DNA of 64,000 nucleotides from JALNZU01 sp964463695 (GTDB taxonomy: Bacteria > Bacteroidota > Bacteroidia > Bacteroidales > F082). Made by a program: the position numbers and the translations under genes. The stretch lies in the NCBI GenBank assembly GCA_964463695.1, contig CAYXCZ010000001.1, positions 1 through 64,000 on the forward strand, written 5' to 3'. Under the pieces are notes generated by a model. It searched no databases. It worked only from the letters and a program-made list of their open reading frames with translations, and had not been told where the DNA came from. This document shows, in pieces, positions 6,712 through 15,039 of this stretch; position 1 is the first letter of the stretch; every line of letters starts with the position of its first letter.

Positions 6712-8946
6712 TCAACTTAAAAGATTTACCAACTCACGGTATCTATCATTATTACAATGATATACAGCCTTTTCGAGTTCAGTCTTCCATTCCATGGCTG
6801 CTTTGTTTCCATCGGGATTAAACTTTTTCAAGACACTCAAAACTTTACTCATTTCGTATACATCGTATGATTTTAGTATCGTCAGGTGTGGAGCTAATTT
6901 ATGGATTTCTGTAGCTAATTCGCTTAGGTTATTCGAAAAGTCGATTCTTTGTTCGTTGATAGTTTCCCCTTTTAAAGCTTCAGGAGTGTATGGCAAAGTG
7001 AACCAAAAGCAGGTAGGCTTTTCAGGATCACTTTCGACACCTATCGCTCCAAGGTGCATGTTTACAGCCATTTTGCAAAAAGCCAGCCCAAGTCCTGTTG
7101 ATCGGATTTCACCCTTTGCAGGCTCTGCTTGTGCAAATGGTTCGAAAATAACTTCTTGTTTATCTGATGGAATGACAGGACCCCAGTTCACGATCTCGAT
7201 TTTCAGGTAATCTTGAATTAAACTGGTTCGAATAACAATTTTTTTGCTTTCTGCGGAATGATTGACAGCATTCAGTATGATGTTCTCAAACACCCTCTTT
7301 ATCAATTCCTTATCCACATTTATTACAATAGCTTCCTGACTTTTCACTTCTACTGTCAAAGATTTATTCTTAAAACTAAGCTCTAAATCACTAATGCTTT
7401 CCTGAATAAGATCCAGTAATTTAACCTGTGTCGGTCGAAGTTGTAATTTTGCCTCTTCAAATTTCCTTATATCCAATATATTAAGTACCATTCGGAGCAT
7501 TTTCTTTGAAGCTTCATTAATAATTTCCATCCTATCCTTGTCGGGATTGCCGGCACTCAGGCTAATGATGTTGTACAATGAATTCTTTAGATCATGGACG
7601 ATCATATTTGTCGTAGCCTGCCGAAAATTGTCAAACTCAGCAAGTTTTTTATTAGCCTCTATCAATTGAACAGACTGATTATGAAGTTCCAGTTGGTTTT
7701 TTACAACTATTTCATTTGCTTTTTCAATTTCCTCAAAAGCACTTCTCAGCTGGTCATTTTGATTGTTGATTTTACGCATAAGTTTGTTTTTCTTCAAAAT
7801 CATGAAGACATATACAACCAAAAATGTCATCAGAATAATGCTTATAAAGATGGCAACCCTCCATTTTTTCTTTTGCTCGTCATACGTTTTCAGGTATTCT
7901 TGCAACGACCGATCATAATGGCGGCTTATAAAAAGTTGGTGCTCAACGTCTTTTTTCTTCTTTAACTCCAGTTCCTTTTCGTGTATTTGGCTTATTTTCA
8001 GCTTTTTGCGATATTTAAGTGCCTCGTTATAATTGCCTTCGTTTTCATAATAATTCGCCAAAGCTAAATATGCGCTATTAAAAGAAAGTGTATCAAGCGG
8101 ATAATCATTAATGATAGCAAGCATCTCATCATGAACTATTTGAGCGTCTCTTTTTCGGTTCATAGCAGTAAGTATATTTAGCTTTGATCCCATTGCATTT
8201 AGGGCACTAAAATCCATCTGATACTTCAAACTCATCTCAATATCTGTTTCGAGCAGTCGCAGCGCCTCGAGTGTATCACCCATTTTCAACATTGTCAAAC
8301 TTTTATTTCCTGCAAGCAATCCAAACCAGCTTGAATCGGAATTGGAATGTGCAATAGCAATGGCTTTATCAAATAATACAACTGAGCTATCCAATTCGTT
8401 TGCAAAGTAATAAATCAGTCCCATATTATTTAACAAACTGGTTATCAATCCAGATTGAAAACTTAGAGTATCGTAATTTACGATATCCAGTGCTTCTTTT
8501 CCTGTGGAAAGGGCTTTTTTATAATCTTCATCCTGAAAGTAAAATCCTGTTAAGTAATAAAGGGATTGGAATAAATGGCCAGAATCTTTAGTCTCTTTGT
8601 AGTAAGTTTTGCAAAATAACAGGGTTTCAAAAACAAGATCACGCTGAAGGTGATTGGAATAGTGTTCAGAAATTAGTTGCGCTATTTGGATCCTGTTTTT
8701 GTCGAAACGTTTATCAGAACGACTCAACTCCCATAAAAAAACAAGTGCTTTTTGCCGGTCTTCCATACAGGCAGTTTCACAACCATCAAAATTCTTTAAT
8801 GATTCGAGCAAAGCTTCTGTCTGGCTTTGATCATTGGAAAGAAAAATGTAATTAAGGCTATCTGCCTGCTCCACATACTTATAGTCTTGTGAAAAACTGG
8901 CACCTGGTAAAACAATTAAAAGGGCAAGTAACAGGAAATGACGCAT
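6712..8946 (-). CDS. TPR-containing membrane sensor histidine kinase
   Basis: A 744-residue sensor. It starts with a signal peptide (MRHFLLLALLIVLPGASFSQ), then a periplasmic TPR-type helical sensor (about 40-325), a transmembrane helix (about 363-384), a coiled coil, a dimerisation box with the phospho-acceptor H451 (NMIVHDLKNSL) and a catalytic ATPase domain (N box ENIILNAVNHS, G2 box GLGLAFCKMAV). About 80 residues extend past the ATPase domain (IDFSNNLSELATEIHKLAPHL to the end), resembling an added helical domain. An ATG 21 nt upstream (8967) is rejected because a -7 promoter box overlaps it at 8965-8972. The response regulator gene follows after 39 nt. Confidence 0.88.
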   Translation of the reverse strand: MRHFLLLALLIVLPGASFSQDYKYVEQADSLNYIFLSNDQSQTEALLESLKNFDGCETACMEDRQKALVFLWELSRSDKRFDKNRIQIAQLISEHYSNHLQRDLVFETLLFCKTYYKETKDSGHLFQSLYYLTGFYFQDEDYKKALSTGKEALDIVNYDTLSFQSGLITSLLNNMGLIYYFANELDSSVVLFDKAIAIAHSNSDSSWFGLLAGNKSLTMLKMGDTLEALRLLETDIEMSLKYQMDFSALNAMGSKLNILTAMNRKRDAQIVHDEMLAIINDYPLDTLSFNSAYLALANYYENEGNYNEALKYRKKLKISQIHEKELELKKKKDVEHQLFISRHYDRSLQEYLKTYDEQKKKWRVAIFISIILMTFLVVYVFMILKKNKLMRKINNQNDQLRSAFEEIEKANEIVVKNQLELHNQSVQLIEANKKLAEFDNFRQATTNMIVHDLKNSLYNIISLSAGNPDKDRMEIINEASKKMLRMVLNILDIRKFEEAKLQLRPTQVKLLDLIQESISDLELSFKNKSLTVEVKSQEAIVINVDKELIKRVFENIILNAVNHSAESKKIVIRTSLIQDYLKIEIVNWGPVIPSDKQEVIFEPFAQAEPAKGEIRSTGLGLAFCKMAVNMHLGAIGVESDPEKPTCFWFTLPYTPEALKGETINEQRIDFSNNLSELATEIHKLAPHLTILKSYDVYEMSKVLSVLKKFNPDGNKAAMEWKTELEKAVYHCNNDRYRELVNLLS

Positions 8947-8964
8947 AGTTGATTTATTCAAGAG

Positions 8965-8972
8965 CAAAGATA
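8965..8972 (-). promoter_or_regulatory. Promoter -7 box of the two-component operon
   Basis: Minus-strand TATCTTTG followed by C, 18 nt upstream of the ATG at 8946. Its position over the alternative upstream ATG settles the start of the kinase gene. Confidence 0.6.
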
Positions 8973-9074
8973 ATTAAAAGAAAATCCTTCCTTCCTCAAA
9001 AAAACACCTCTAAAATGAATGAATTTGCACTTCCGAAGCCCTGATTATATGTGGTAATTATGTTAAATAATTAT

Positions 9075-9686
9075 CTATTTAACATTGAATTCCAATAACT
9101 TATGGGAACCAATAAAAAGTTCAAAGTGATCATTGATTTGAGCTGGTCCAACGCCTTCTGGAGTTCCTGTAAAAATATAATCTCCTTTTCGCAACATTAC
9201 AAACTGGGAAACATATGAAACAATGCGGTCGAAACTGAAAATCATATCCTTACTATTACCTTTTTGCCGCCATTCATCGTTGATTTTCAAACCAAAATCA
9301 ATATTATTCAAATCATTGAATTCGCTTTTAGGCAAAAACTGTCCTACAGGTGCTGAGAAATCAAAAGCCTTAGCAATCTCCCAGGGCAAGCCTTTCTGCT
9401 TACACTCTGTCTGAAGATCACGGGCAGTAAAATCGATTCCTACTCCAATTTCCTGATAATACTTATGAGCAAATTTTTCAGCAATGCTTCGCCCGTTTTT
9501 ACTCACCTTCATAACAAGTTCAACCTCATAATGAATGTCGCTAGAAAAAGATGGATAGAAAAACGGATTGTGTGGCGGCAATAAAGCTGTATCAGGTTTC
9601 ATAAAGAAAACTGGTTTCGACGGCAAAGGGTTATTCAATTCCTTAGCATGCTCGGCATAATTACGACCTATACAAATGATTTTCAT
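9075..9686 (-). CDS. Fumarylacetoacetate hydrolase (FAH) family enzyme
   Basis: A 203-residue single-domain FAH-family protein of the short YcgM/FAHD1 type. The opening IICIGRNYAEHAKEL, the KPVFFMKPDTAL loop, the metal-binding acidic pair in IHYEVELVM (E-x-E) and GIDFTARDLQ with a distal Asp are all present, as is the closing GDYIFTGTPEGVGP loop. Members hydrolyse acylpyruvates or decarboxylate oxaloacetate with Mg2+; which reaction applies is not decidable here. It starts 4 nt after the exonuclease gene stop, so the two are co-transcribed. An 8-bp AT-only inverted repeat (9062-9083) spans the stop codon. Confidence 0.85.
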   Translation of the reverse strand: MKIICIGRNYAEHAKELNNPLPSKPVFFMKPDTALLPPHNPFFYPSFSSDIHYEVELVMKVSKNGRSIAEKFAHKYYQEIGVGIDFTARDLQTECKQKGLPWEIAKAFDFSAPVGQFLPKSEFNDLNNIDFGLKINDEWRQKGNSKDMIFSFDRIVSYVSQFVMLRKGDYIFTGTPEGVGPAQINDHFELFIGSHKLLEFNVK

Positions 9687-9690
9687 GATA

Positions 9691-10524
9691 TTACTTTTTA
9701 TGATTGGTTAACTGAACTTGCTTTCCAAACATTCGTAGTTTTATTGTTGTGATGAGTTTTTTTGTGTAAAGAGGGAATTCGCCTTTCATCATCCAATCGT
9801 AATACGAAGGATCTTTCTGAAAGACTTCTTCAACTGTTCTTCCTTTATTCTTGCCAAAGTTAAAAACTTCCTGATTTGTTTCGTTATAAATGATTTGGCC
9901 TGCGAGATCAGCAAAGCGGTGATGCGAGGAAAATTGATGTAGCGACAACATATCATTCACAATTGGCTGCGATGTGTTTCCGGCAGCATCCTCATAAACA
10001 ACACCTTCATAGCGAGCTAGTTGCGCTTTAAGTATCTCATAAGTTGCAAAAGTGTCAGCTGCTGCTGAATGTGCATCTTCGAGCTCTTTATTACAAAAAA
10101 ACCTGTAAGCCCCCTTGAGTGTTCTCGGTTCCATTTTCATGAAAATATTTTGAACATCAATAAGGTTTCTGTTTGATAAATCGAAAGGTATATCAACACG
10201 TAAAAATTCCTCCATTAACAATGGTATGTCAAATTTCAACGCGTTATAACCCGAAAGGTCGCAACCAACAAGAAACTTACTAATATCCTTCGCAATTTCC
10301 TTAAAAGCAGGAGCTGTTTTCACATCTTCATCGGTTATACCATGAAACTGTGTTGAAAATGCAGGAATGGGCACCCCCGGATTCACTCTCCAGGTTCGCT
10401 GCTCTTCACTCCCATCTGGCGAAACTTTAAGAATACTTATCTCTATCAACCTGTCAGTAGTAATATTCAAACCAGTTGTTTCGAGATCAAAAAAGGCGAT
10501 GGGACGTTTGAGTTGAAGTTGCAT
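9691..10524 (-). CDS. DEDDh 3'-5' exonuclease with ExoX-like C-terminal domain
   Basis: A 277-residue DnaQ-type exonuclease. Exo I is FFDLETTG (D and E at about 11 and 13), Exo II is in LSGYNALKFDIPLL, and Exo III is DAHSAAADTFAT with the His and Asp of the DEDDh type. After residue 200 an ExoX-like C-terminal module follows (FNFGKNKGRTVEEVFQKDPSYYDWMM). The frame extends upstream to 10566, but those 14 codons fall in the terminator hairpin of the E2 gene, and the conserved domain starts right after the ATG at 10524, so that start is used. Probable role: DNA proofreading or repair processing in the cytoplasm. Shares an operon with the FAH gene. Confidence 0.88.
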   Translation of the reverse strand: MQLQLKRPIAFFDLETTGLNITTDRLIEISILKVSPDGSEEQRTWRVNPGVPIPAFSTQFHGITDEDVKTAPAFKEIAKDISKFLVGCDLSGYNALKFDIPLLMEEFLRVDIPFDLSNRNLIDVQNIFMKMEPRTLKGAYRFFCNKELEDAHSAAADTFATYEILKAQLARYEGVVYEDAAGNTSQPIVNDMLSLHQFSSHHRFADLAGQIIYNETNQEVFNFGKNKGRTVEEVFQKDPSYYDWMMKGEFPLYTKKLITTIKLRMFGKQVQLTNHKK

Positions 10525-10532
10525 AATAAAAA

Positions 10533-10565
10533 AAATAAAGGGTTGGAAAATTGTTTTCCAACCCA
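10533..10565 (-). terminator. Intrinsic terminator of the E2 gene
   Basis: On the minus strand GGGTTGGAAAA, loop CAA, TTTTCCAACCC, then a T-rich run. An 11-bp perfect stem 20 nt after the E2 stop; it also overlaps what would be the long form of the exonuclease start. Confidence 0.9.
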
Positions 10566-10584
10566 TTTTTATGTTGATATATAT

Positions 10585-11883
10585 CTATATAGCTCTGTTT
10601 GAATCGAAACCTTCAAGTAGTTCCTTCATTTTCTTCAGATACATTCCGCCCAAAGCCCCATCAACCACACGGTGGTCATAGGCAAGAGCAAGGATCATAA
10701 CATGACGGATAGCTATAACATCACCGTATTCCGTTTCAATAACAGCCGGCTGTTTTCTGATTGCGCCTACAGCTAAAATTGCGACCTGTGGTTGATTTAT
10801 GATAGGTGTTCCTGTTAAGCTGTCGAATGATCCAAAATTCGTGATTGTAAACGTACCACCCTGTATTTCATCAGGTTGTAATTTATTAGCCCGAGCACGA
10901 TTTGCTAAATCATTAACATTCTTGGTGATACCCAGCAAGCTTTTCTCATCCACATTTTTAATTACAGGAACTATCAAATTTCCATTAGGCAATGCTGTTG
11001 CCATTCCAATATTGATATTCTTGCGAAGGATGATATTGTAGCCATCAACAGAAGCATTTACTTGAGGAAATGCTTTAAGTGACTGAGCAGCAGCTTCAAA
11101 GAAAATAGGAGTAAAAGTAATTTTCTCGCCTTCTTTTTTAAGGAAACTATCTTTTACCTTGTTCCTCCAGTTAACAATATTAGTAACATCCACATCAATG
11201 AACGACGTGACATGTGGAGAAACATGCTTTGACATAACCATATGATCCGCTATCAAACGGCGCATACGATCCATTTCAACGATTGTATCTCCGGCATCAG
11301 AGATTACTTTCGGCGCATCAATTTTTGTTACCTGCTTTGCTGAGGCACTACTTTGAACAGGCGCAACTACCTGAACAGCAGGTAATACATTTCCTCTGTT
11401 TTTTAAGAAAACGAGCACATCTTCCTTGGTAACTCTTCCCTCTTTTCCGCTTCCTGCAATCGAATCGAGTTCCTTCAATGAGATCCCTTCTTCTTTTGCA
11501 ATACTTTTCACGAGAGGAGAATAATAACGGCCTTCAGTAGCTTCGTCTGCCGTTTCAGCAACAACAGTTTCAGCAACGAAAGGAACTGCATCAACAACAG
11601 CTTGCTCAACGACAGCTCCTTCTGCCGGCACTTCGTCAGAGCCGTCAAGAGATATTAATGCAATTGGAGTACCTACCGCAACTACATCTCCTTCTTCAAA
11701 AAAGCGTTTAAGCAATTTACCTTCAACTGGTGATGGAATTTCTGAGTCCACTTTATCAGTGGCTATTTCTACCAGCGCATCATCTTCTGCAATTACATCT
11801 CCGGGTGATTTGAGCCATTTTGTAATGGTTGCTTCAATGATACTTTCACCCAATTTTGGCATTATAATTTCAAATGTTGCCAT
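10585..11883 (-). CDS. Dihydrolipoamide acyltransferase, 2-oxoacid dehydrogenase E2
   Basis: A 432-residue E2 component. The N-terminal lipoyl domain (about 1-77) carries the lipoylated lysine in EIATDKVDSEI (K44). An Ala/Glu/Val-rich linker leads to the E3-binding domain (about 123-160; SPLVKSIAKEEGISLKEL and GRVTKEDVLVFL), then the catalytic acyltransferase domain ends with AYDHRVVDGALGG, the H-x3-DG active site. It forms the core of a cytoplasmic 2-oxoacid dehydrogenase complex; E1 and E3 genes are not adjacent, so pyruvate, 2-oxoglutarate and branched-chain variants cannot be told apart, though a branched-chain E2 is plausible. The gene stands alone between its -7 box at 11948-11955 and a strong terminator. 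Confidence 0.88.
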   Translation of the reverse strand: MATFEIIMPKLGESIIEATITKWLKSPGDVIAEDDALVEIATDKVDSEIPSPVEGKLLKRFFEEGDVVAVGTPIALISLDGSDEVPAEGAVVEQAVVDAVPFVAETVVAETADEATEGRYYSPLVKSIAKEEGISLKELDSIAGSGKEGRVTKEDVLVFLKNRGNVLPAVQVVAPVQSSASAKQVTKIDAPKVISDAGDTIVEMDRMRRLIADHMVMSKHVSPHVTSFIDVDVTNIVNWRNKVKDSFLKKEGEKITFTPIFFEAAAQSLKAFPQVNASVDGYNIILRKNINIGMATALPNGNLIVPVIKNVDEKSLLGITKNVNDLANRARANKLQPDEIQGGTFTITNFGSFDSLTGTPIINQPQVAILAVGAIRKQPAVIETEYGDVIAIRHVMILALAYDHRVVDGALGGMYLKKMKELLEGFDSNRAI

Positions 11884-11947
11884 ATTTTTTGTATTTCTTT
11901 AGCTAAAATAACTGATTGAACATGTCTTTTGTTCAGTAAATGAGGTG

Positions 11948-11955
11948 CAAAATTA
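11948..11955 (-). promoter_or_regulatory. Promoter -7 box for the E2 gene
   Basis: Minus-strand TAATTTTG followed by C, 64 nt upstream of the E2 start. No clear -33 element. Confidence 0.5.
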
Positions 11956-12170
11956 CACATTATTTTAAATGACTTACACAGAGACTGGATTCTGGTTGAC
12001 GAAACATTAGTTTTTTTACTTAAGAAGTTCTTATCTCAAATACGTTTTATTACTTTGATAATCTTTGTATTATGCCATTTCACAATGAATAGTTCTTTTC
12101 CAGAAAAAGGAAATAAATAGCAATCACTCGAATAATAACAGTTTGAATGTGTCTGGTTACAAAGTTTTTT

Positions 12171-12178
12171 TACTTTTG
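12171..12178 (+). promoter_or_regulatory. Promoter -7 box for the PUR-family gene
   Basis: TACTTTTG followed by C, 37 nt upstream of the ATG at 12216. A TTTG at 12142-12145 is upstream but 25 nt away, longer than usual. Confidence 0.6.
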
Positions 12179-12215
12179 CTCTGTAGAATTTCGACAAAAC
12201 CAAAACTAGTTTGCC

Positions 12216-12554
12216 ATGGAAATGAGTGAAAATCAGGAAAGAAGAGAAGGGCATTTTTCACGTGCTGTCAGAGCAGGTAAGAGAACATATTTTTTTGATG
12301 TAAAATCTACCCGCGGTGATGAAAAGTATTTGACGATTACTGAAAGCAAAAGAAAATTCAGTAACGAAGAAGGTAAATTCTATTACGAAAAACACAAGTT
12401 ATTTCTTTATAAAGAAGACTTTGAAAAGTTTTTCAGAGGGTTGAACGAATCCATCAATTTCATTGAGACCGGAGAATTTCCAGAAGATTACGGTGCAGTG
12501 ATAGGCGAAAAAACTGAAAGCGGAGAAGATATTAGCTTTGAAGATCTTGATTAA
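12216..12554 (+). CDS. PUR-family nucleic-acid-binding protein (DUF3276)
   Basis: A 112-residue protein of the bacterial PUR-alpha-like family (DUF3276), single-domain relatives of eukaryotic Pur proteins that bind single-stranded DNA and RNA. The family core is clear: REGHFSRAVRAGKRTYFFDVKS, then GDEKYLTITESKRKF, then KHKLFLYKEDFEKFFRGLNESI. The acidic C-terminal tail (about 25 residues) is typical. ATG at 12216 or 12222 could both start it. It stands alone between its own promoter and terminator, about 190 nt before parA. Role in vivo is not established for this lineage. Confidence 0.85.
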   Translation: MEMSENQERREGHFSRAVRAGKRTYFFDVKSTRGDEKYLTITESKRKFSNEEGKFYYEKHKLFLYKEDFEKFFRGLNESINFIETGEFPEDYGAVIGEKTESGEDISFEDLD

Positions 12555-12587
12555 TTAGCCATTATTCAGGTCTTTCATCCAATCTAT

Positions 12588-12610
12588 AAGCTGCTTTGGC
12601 AGCTTTTTTT
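12588..12610 (+). terminator. Intrinsic terminator after the PUR-family gene
   Basis: AAGCTGC, loop TTTG, GCAGCTT running into seven Ts, 33 nt after the stop codon. Confidence 0.88.
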
Positions 12611-12687
12611 ATCGTCACATAACAAAAGAGTGACAAAACCGTTAAAGATTGGTAATGCCATTTTTAAAAAGATGCATAAAAAAGGCT

Positions 12688-12695
12688 TACTTTTG
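12688..12695 (+). promoter_or_regulatory. Promoter -7 box for the parAB operon
   Basis: TACTTTTG followed by C, 53 nt upstream of the parA ATG. No good -33 match. Confidence 0.6.
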
Positions 12696-12748
12696 CCCTT
12701 TGACGTAAGAAAATAAAATCATTCACAATATACTGAATATCAAACGAT

Positions 12749-13528
12749 ATGGGTAAAACCATTGCAATTGCAAACCAAAAAGGAGGTGTCGGCAAAACCA
12801 CCACAGCTATTAATCTGGCTGCAAGCCTTGCTGTTCTTGAATACAAAACATTGCTTATTGACGCTGACCCACAGGCCAACGCGACTTCTGGTTTAGGCTA
12901 CGACCCAAAAGAAATCGAAAATAGCATTTACGAATGTATCATTGAAAATCTCGACCCTCAGACAGTCATCAGGGAATCAACTACTCCTTATCTTTATTTA
13001 CTTCCAGCCCATATCGATCTTGTTGGTGCTGAAATAGAAATGATCAATTTGCCTGACCGTGAAAAGATGATGTATTATGCAGTAGAAAAGATAAAAAGTC
13101 AGTATGATTTCATCATAATCGACTGCAGCCCCTCATTAGGGCTCATCACTGTGAATGCTTTAACTGCTGCCGACTCGGTTATCGTTCCGGTTCAATGCGA
13201 GTATTTTGCTCTGGAAGGTCTTGGAAAACTTCTCAACACGATCAAGATAGTGCAAGGCCGGTTAAACCCGCGTTTGGACATTGAGGGAATCCTCCTTACT
13301 ATGTTCGACGTACGTTTGCGTCTTTCGCGTCAGGTGGTTGATGAGGTAAAGACTCATTTCCAGCAAATGGTTTTTGATACCATTATAAGCAGAAACACCC
13401 GCTTGAGTGAAGCTCCCAGTTTTGGAGAAACCATCATAATGCATGATGCAACAAGCACAGGCGCAATCAATTATTTAAATCTGGCAAGAGAAATTCTGCA
13501 GAAAAACAATCTCATAAAAAAGCAGTAA
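12749..13528 (+). CDS. parA: Chromosome partitioning ATPase ParA/Soj
   Basis: A 259-residue ParA/Soj ATPase. The deviant Walker A motif KGGVGKTT spans residues 11-18, right after the first strand MGKTIAIANQ; LLIDADPQANAT is the switch region and DFIIIDCSPSLGL the Walker B. Length is normal for chromosomal ParA without an N-terminal HTH. It binds DNA non-specifically as an ATP dimer and is stimulated by ParB to move the origin region. parB follows after 19 nt, and the downstream order DUF5683-dapB-lepB is the arrangement common in Bacteroidota, indicating the chromosomal rather than a plasmid system. Confidence 0.95.
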   Translation: MGKTIAIANQKGGVGKTTTAINLAASLAVLEYKTLLIDADPQANATSGLGYDPKEIENSIYECIIENLDPQTVIRESTTPYLYLLPAHIDLVGAEIEMINLPDREKMMYYAVEKIKSQYDFIIIDCSPSLGLITVNALTAADSVIVPVQCEYFALEGLGKLLNTIKIVQGRLNPRLDIEGILLTMFDVRLRLSRQVVDEVKTHFQQMVFDTIISRNTRLSEAPSFGETIIMHDATSTGAINYLNLAREILQKNNLIKKQ

Positions 13529-13547
13529 ATCATAGGAGGTTCAAATT

Positions 13548-14453
13548 GTGAGTCAGGATACAAATAAATTTAAAAGACGCGGTTTGGGAAGAGGTCTTGA
13601 AGCAATACTTCAAAGCCCCGACACCGATATAACTTCCGGTGATATTTCGGGTAATTATGTTGCCGGTGCTATTGCAGAAATTGAATTGGAGAAAATTGAA
13701 GCTAATCCATTTCAACCCCGAACTGAGTTTGATGAGATGGCACTCCGTGAGCTTGCTGCTTCAATAAAAGCACAAGGTGTCATTCAACCGGTTACTGTCA
13801 GAAAACTTGGATTTGATAAATATCAGTTAATTTCGGGCGAAAGAAGACTCAGAGCATCAAAACTTGCCGGTCTGACATCAATTCCGGTTTTTATTCGTGT
13901 TGCCAATGATGAGCAAATGCTCGAAATGGCACTCATCGAAAACATCCACCGCGAAAACCTCAATGCCATAGAAGTTGCTATTTCATATCAACGGTTGATC
14001 GACGAGTGCAACCTAACTCAGGAACAGCTTAGCGAACAAGTTGGAAAAAGCAGAACCACTATTACCAATTTTCTTCGGCTGCTTAAACTTCCGCCTGAAG
14101 TTCAAATTGCCCTTCGCGATGGTCACATAACAATGGGTCATGCACGCGCTTTGATAAACATCATCAGTCCGGAGGATCAGCTTTTGATTCTTCAACAGAT
14201 CATCGACAGTGAACTCAATGTGCGTCAGGTTGAGGCTTTGGTGCGTAAACTCAATCATCCTGAACCAAAACCTAAAAAACAAGCAACACAGGCCGTTCCT
14301 GCAATTTTCAAGCAACAATCACGTCAGCTTTCAGAACATTTAAATACTAAAGTTGATGTACGTCGCGGAGCAAATGGCAAAGGGACGATTGTTATTGGTT
14401 TTGATACAGATGCTGATTTTGAGCGCCTTGTTGCAAAATTAAATTCGAATTAA
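13548..14453 (+). CDS. parB: Chromosome partitioning CTPase ParB/Spo0J
   Basis: A 301-residue ParB. The start is GTG at 13548, with AGGAGG 8 nt upstream. The N-terminal ParA-contact tail (FKRRGLGRGLEAIL) leads to the ParB/Srx CTPase core with NPFQPRTEFD, SGERRLRASKLAG and ALIENIHRENLNAIEVA (the GERRxR and ENxxR motifs), then an HTH that reads parS (EQLSEQVGKSRTTITNFLRLLKLP) and a C-terminal dimerisation region after about 215. It loads at parS sites and slides as a clamp. No parS-like 16-mer was noticed in the neighbouring sequence, but I did not search exhaustively. Confidence 0.95.
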   Translation: MSQDTNKFKRRGLGRGLEAILQSPDTDITSGDISGNYVAGAIAEIELEKIEANPFQPRTEFDEMALRELAASIKAQGVIQPVTVRKLGFDKYQLISGERRLRASKLAGLTSIPVFIRVANDEQMLEMALIENIHRENLNAIEVAISYQRLIDECNLTQEQLSEQVGKSRTTITNFLRLLKLPPEVQIALRDGHITMGHARALINIISPEDQLLILQQIIDSELNVRQVEALVRKLNHPEPKPKKQATQAVPAIFKQQSRQLSEHLNTKVDVRRGANGKGTIVIGFDTDADFERLVAKLNSN

Positions 14454-14456
14454 TTC

Positions 14457-15038
14457 ATGCCCAGGTACATTTTCGTGTTTGTCATTCTGGCGTTATCATT
14501 TATGCCATTTGGGGTTTCTGCTCAAAAGGTTGCCAGTTCTGACAATATGGAAATTAAACCTAAACATTCACCTCATAAAGCCAGTATTTATTCTGCTGTA
14601 TTACCTGGTTTAGGTCAGGCTTACAATAAAAAATATTGGAAAATCCCCATTGTTTACGCTGGTTTTGGCACCATCACCTATTTTGTTGTTACCAACCGTA
14701 AGGAATATTTGCTTGCTAAAGAAGCATTCCTGTATACCACAAATGGCGAAGTGTATGAAACTGATAACAAATATGTTGGAAAATACACCGAGCAAGATTT
14801 AACACAGATTAGGGATTATTACCGAAGAAACACCGAACTCAGTTGGATTGTAATGAGCTTATGGTATGTGCTTAATATTGTTGACGCCACCGTTGACGCT
14901 CATTTCTTTGACTACGATATAAGCGATAACCTAAGTCTTCATCTTCAGCCATCTTATATCCAACCACAAAACCGCTATCAATCTAAACCTGCATATGGCA
15001 ATGGATATACAGGGCTTTCATTAAGTTTACGTTTTTAG
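14457..15038 (+). CDS. DUF5683 family envelope protein
   Basis: A 193-residue protein with a signal peptide (MPRYIFVFVILALSFMPFGV, cleavage near SAQ) and the DUF5683 core, SIYSAVLPGLGQAYNKKYWKIPIVYAGFG (about 42-70), a further hydrophobic stretch around TYFVV, and a region with a membrane helix near SWIVMSLWYVLNIVDATVDAHFF. The family is widespread in Bacteroidota just after parB and its function is unknown; membrane location is likely. It starts 3 nt after parB and ends 1 nt before dapB, so it is translationally embedded in the operon. Confidence 0.85.
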   Translation: MPRYIFVFVILALSFMPFGVSAQKVASSDNMEIKPKHSPHKASIYSAVLPGLGQAYNKKYWKIPIVYAGFGTITYFVVTNRKEYLLAKEAFLYTTNGEVYETDNKYVGKYTEQDLTQIRDYYRRNTELSWIVMSLWYVLNIVDATVDAHFFDYDISDNLSLHLQPSYIQPQNRYQSKPAYGNGYTGLSLSLRF

Positions 15039-15039
15039 T

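Larger units (their letters stand above)
11884..12215. other. 332-nt divergent intergenic region
   Basis: It holds the E2 promoter on the left (minus-strand box 11948-11955) and the PUR-family promoter on the right (12171-12178). An open frame on the minus strand (12036-12254) runs through the latter promoter and has no recognisable family, so it is not treated as a gene. No other structure was seen. Confidence 0.6.

Noticed and set aside
8967..8967. Longer start for the TPR histidine kinase
   Set aside because: A -7 promoter box overlaps this ATG, and the signal peptide begins cleanly at the ATG 8946.
9062..9083. Perfect inverted repeat GTTAAATA/TATTTAAC at the end of the FAH gene as a terminator
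   Set aside because: The stem is only A/T with one G-C pair at its base and no T run follows on the minus strand; it may be chance in AT-rich DNA.
12036..12254. Minus-strand frame of 72 codons between the E2 and PUR-family genes
   Set aside because: It crosses the PUR-family promoter and start codon and has no recognisable family or ribosome site.
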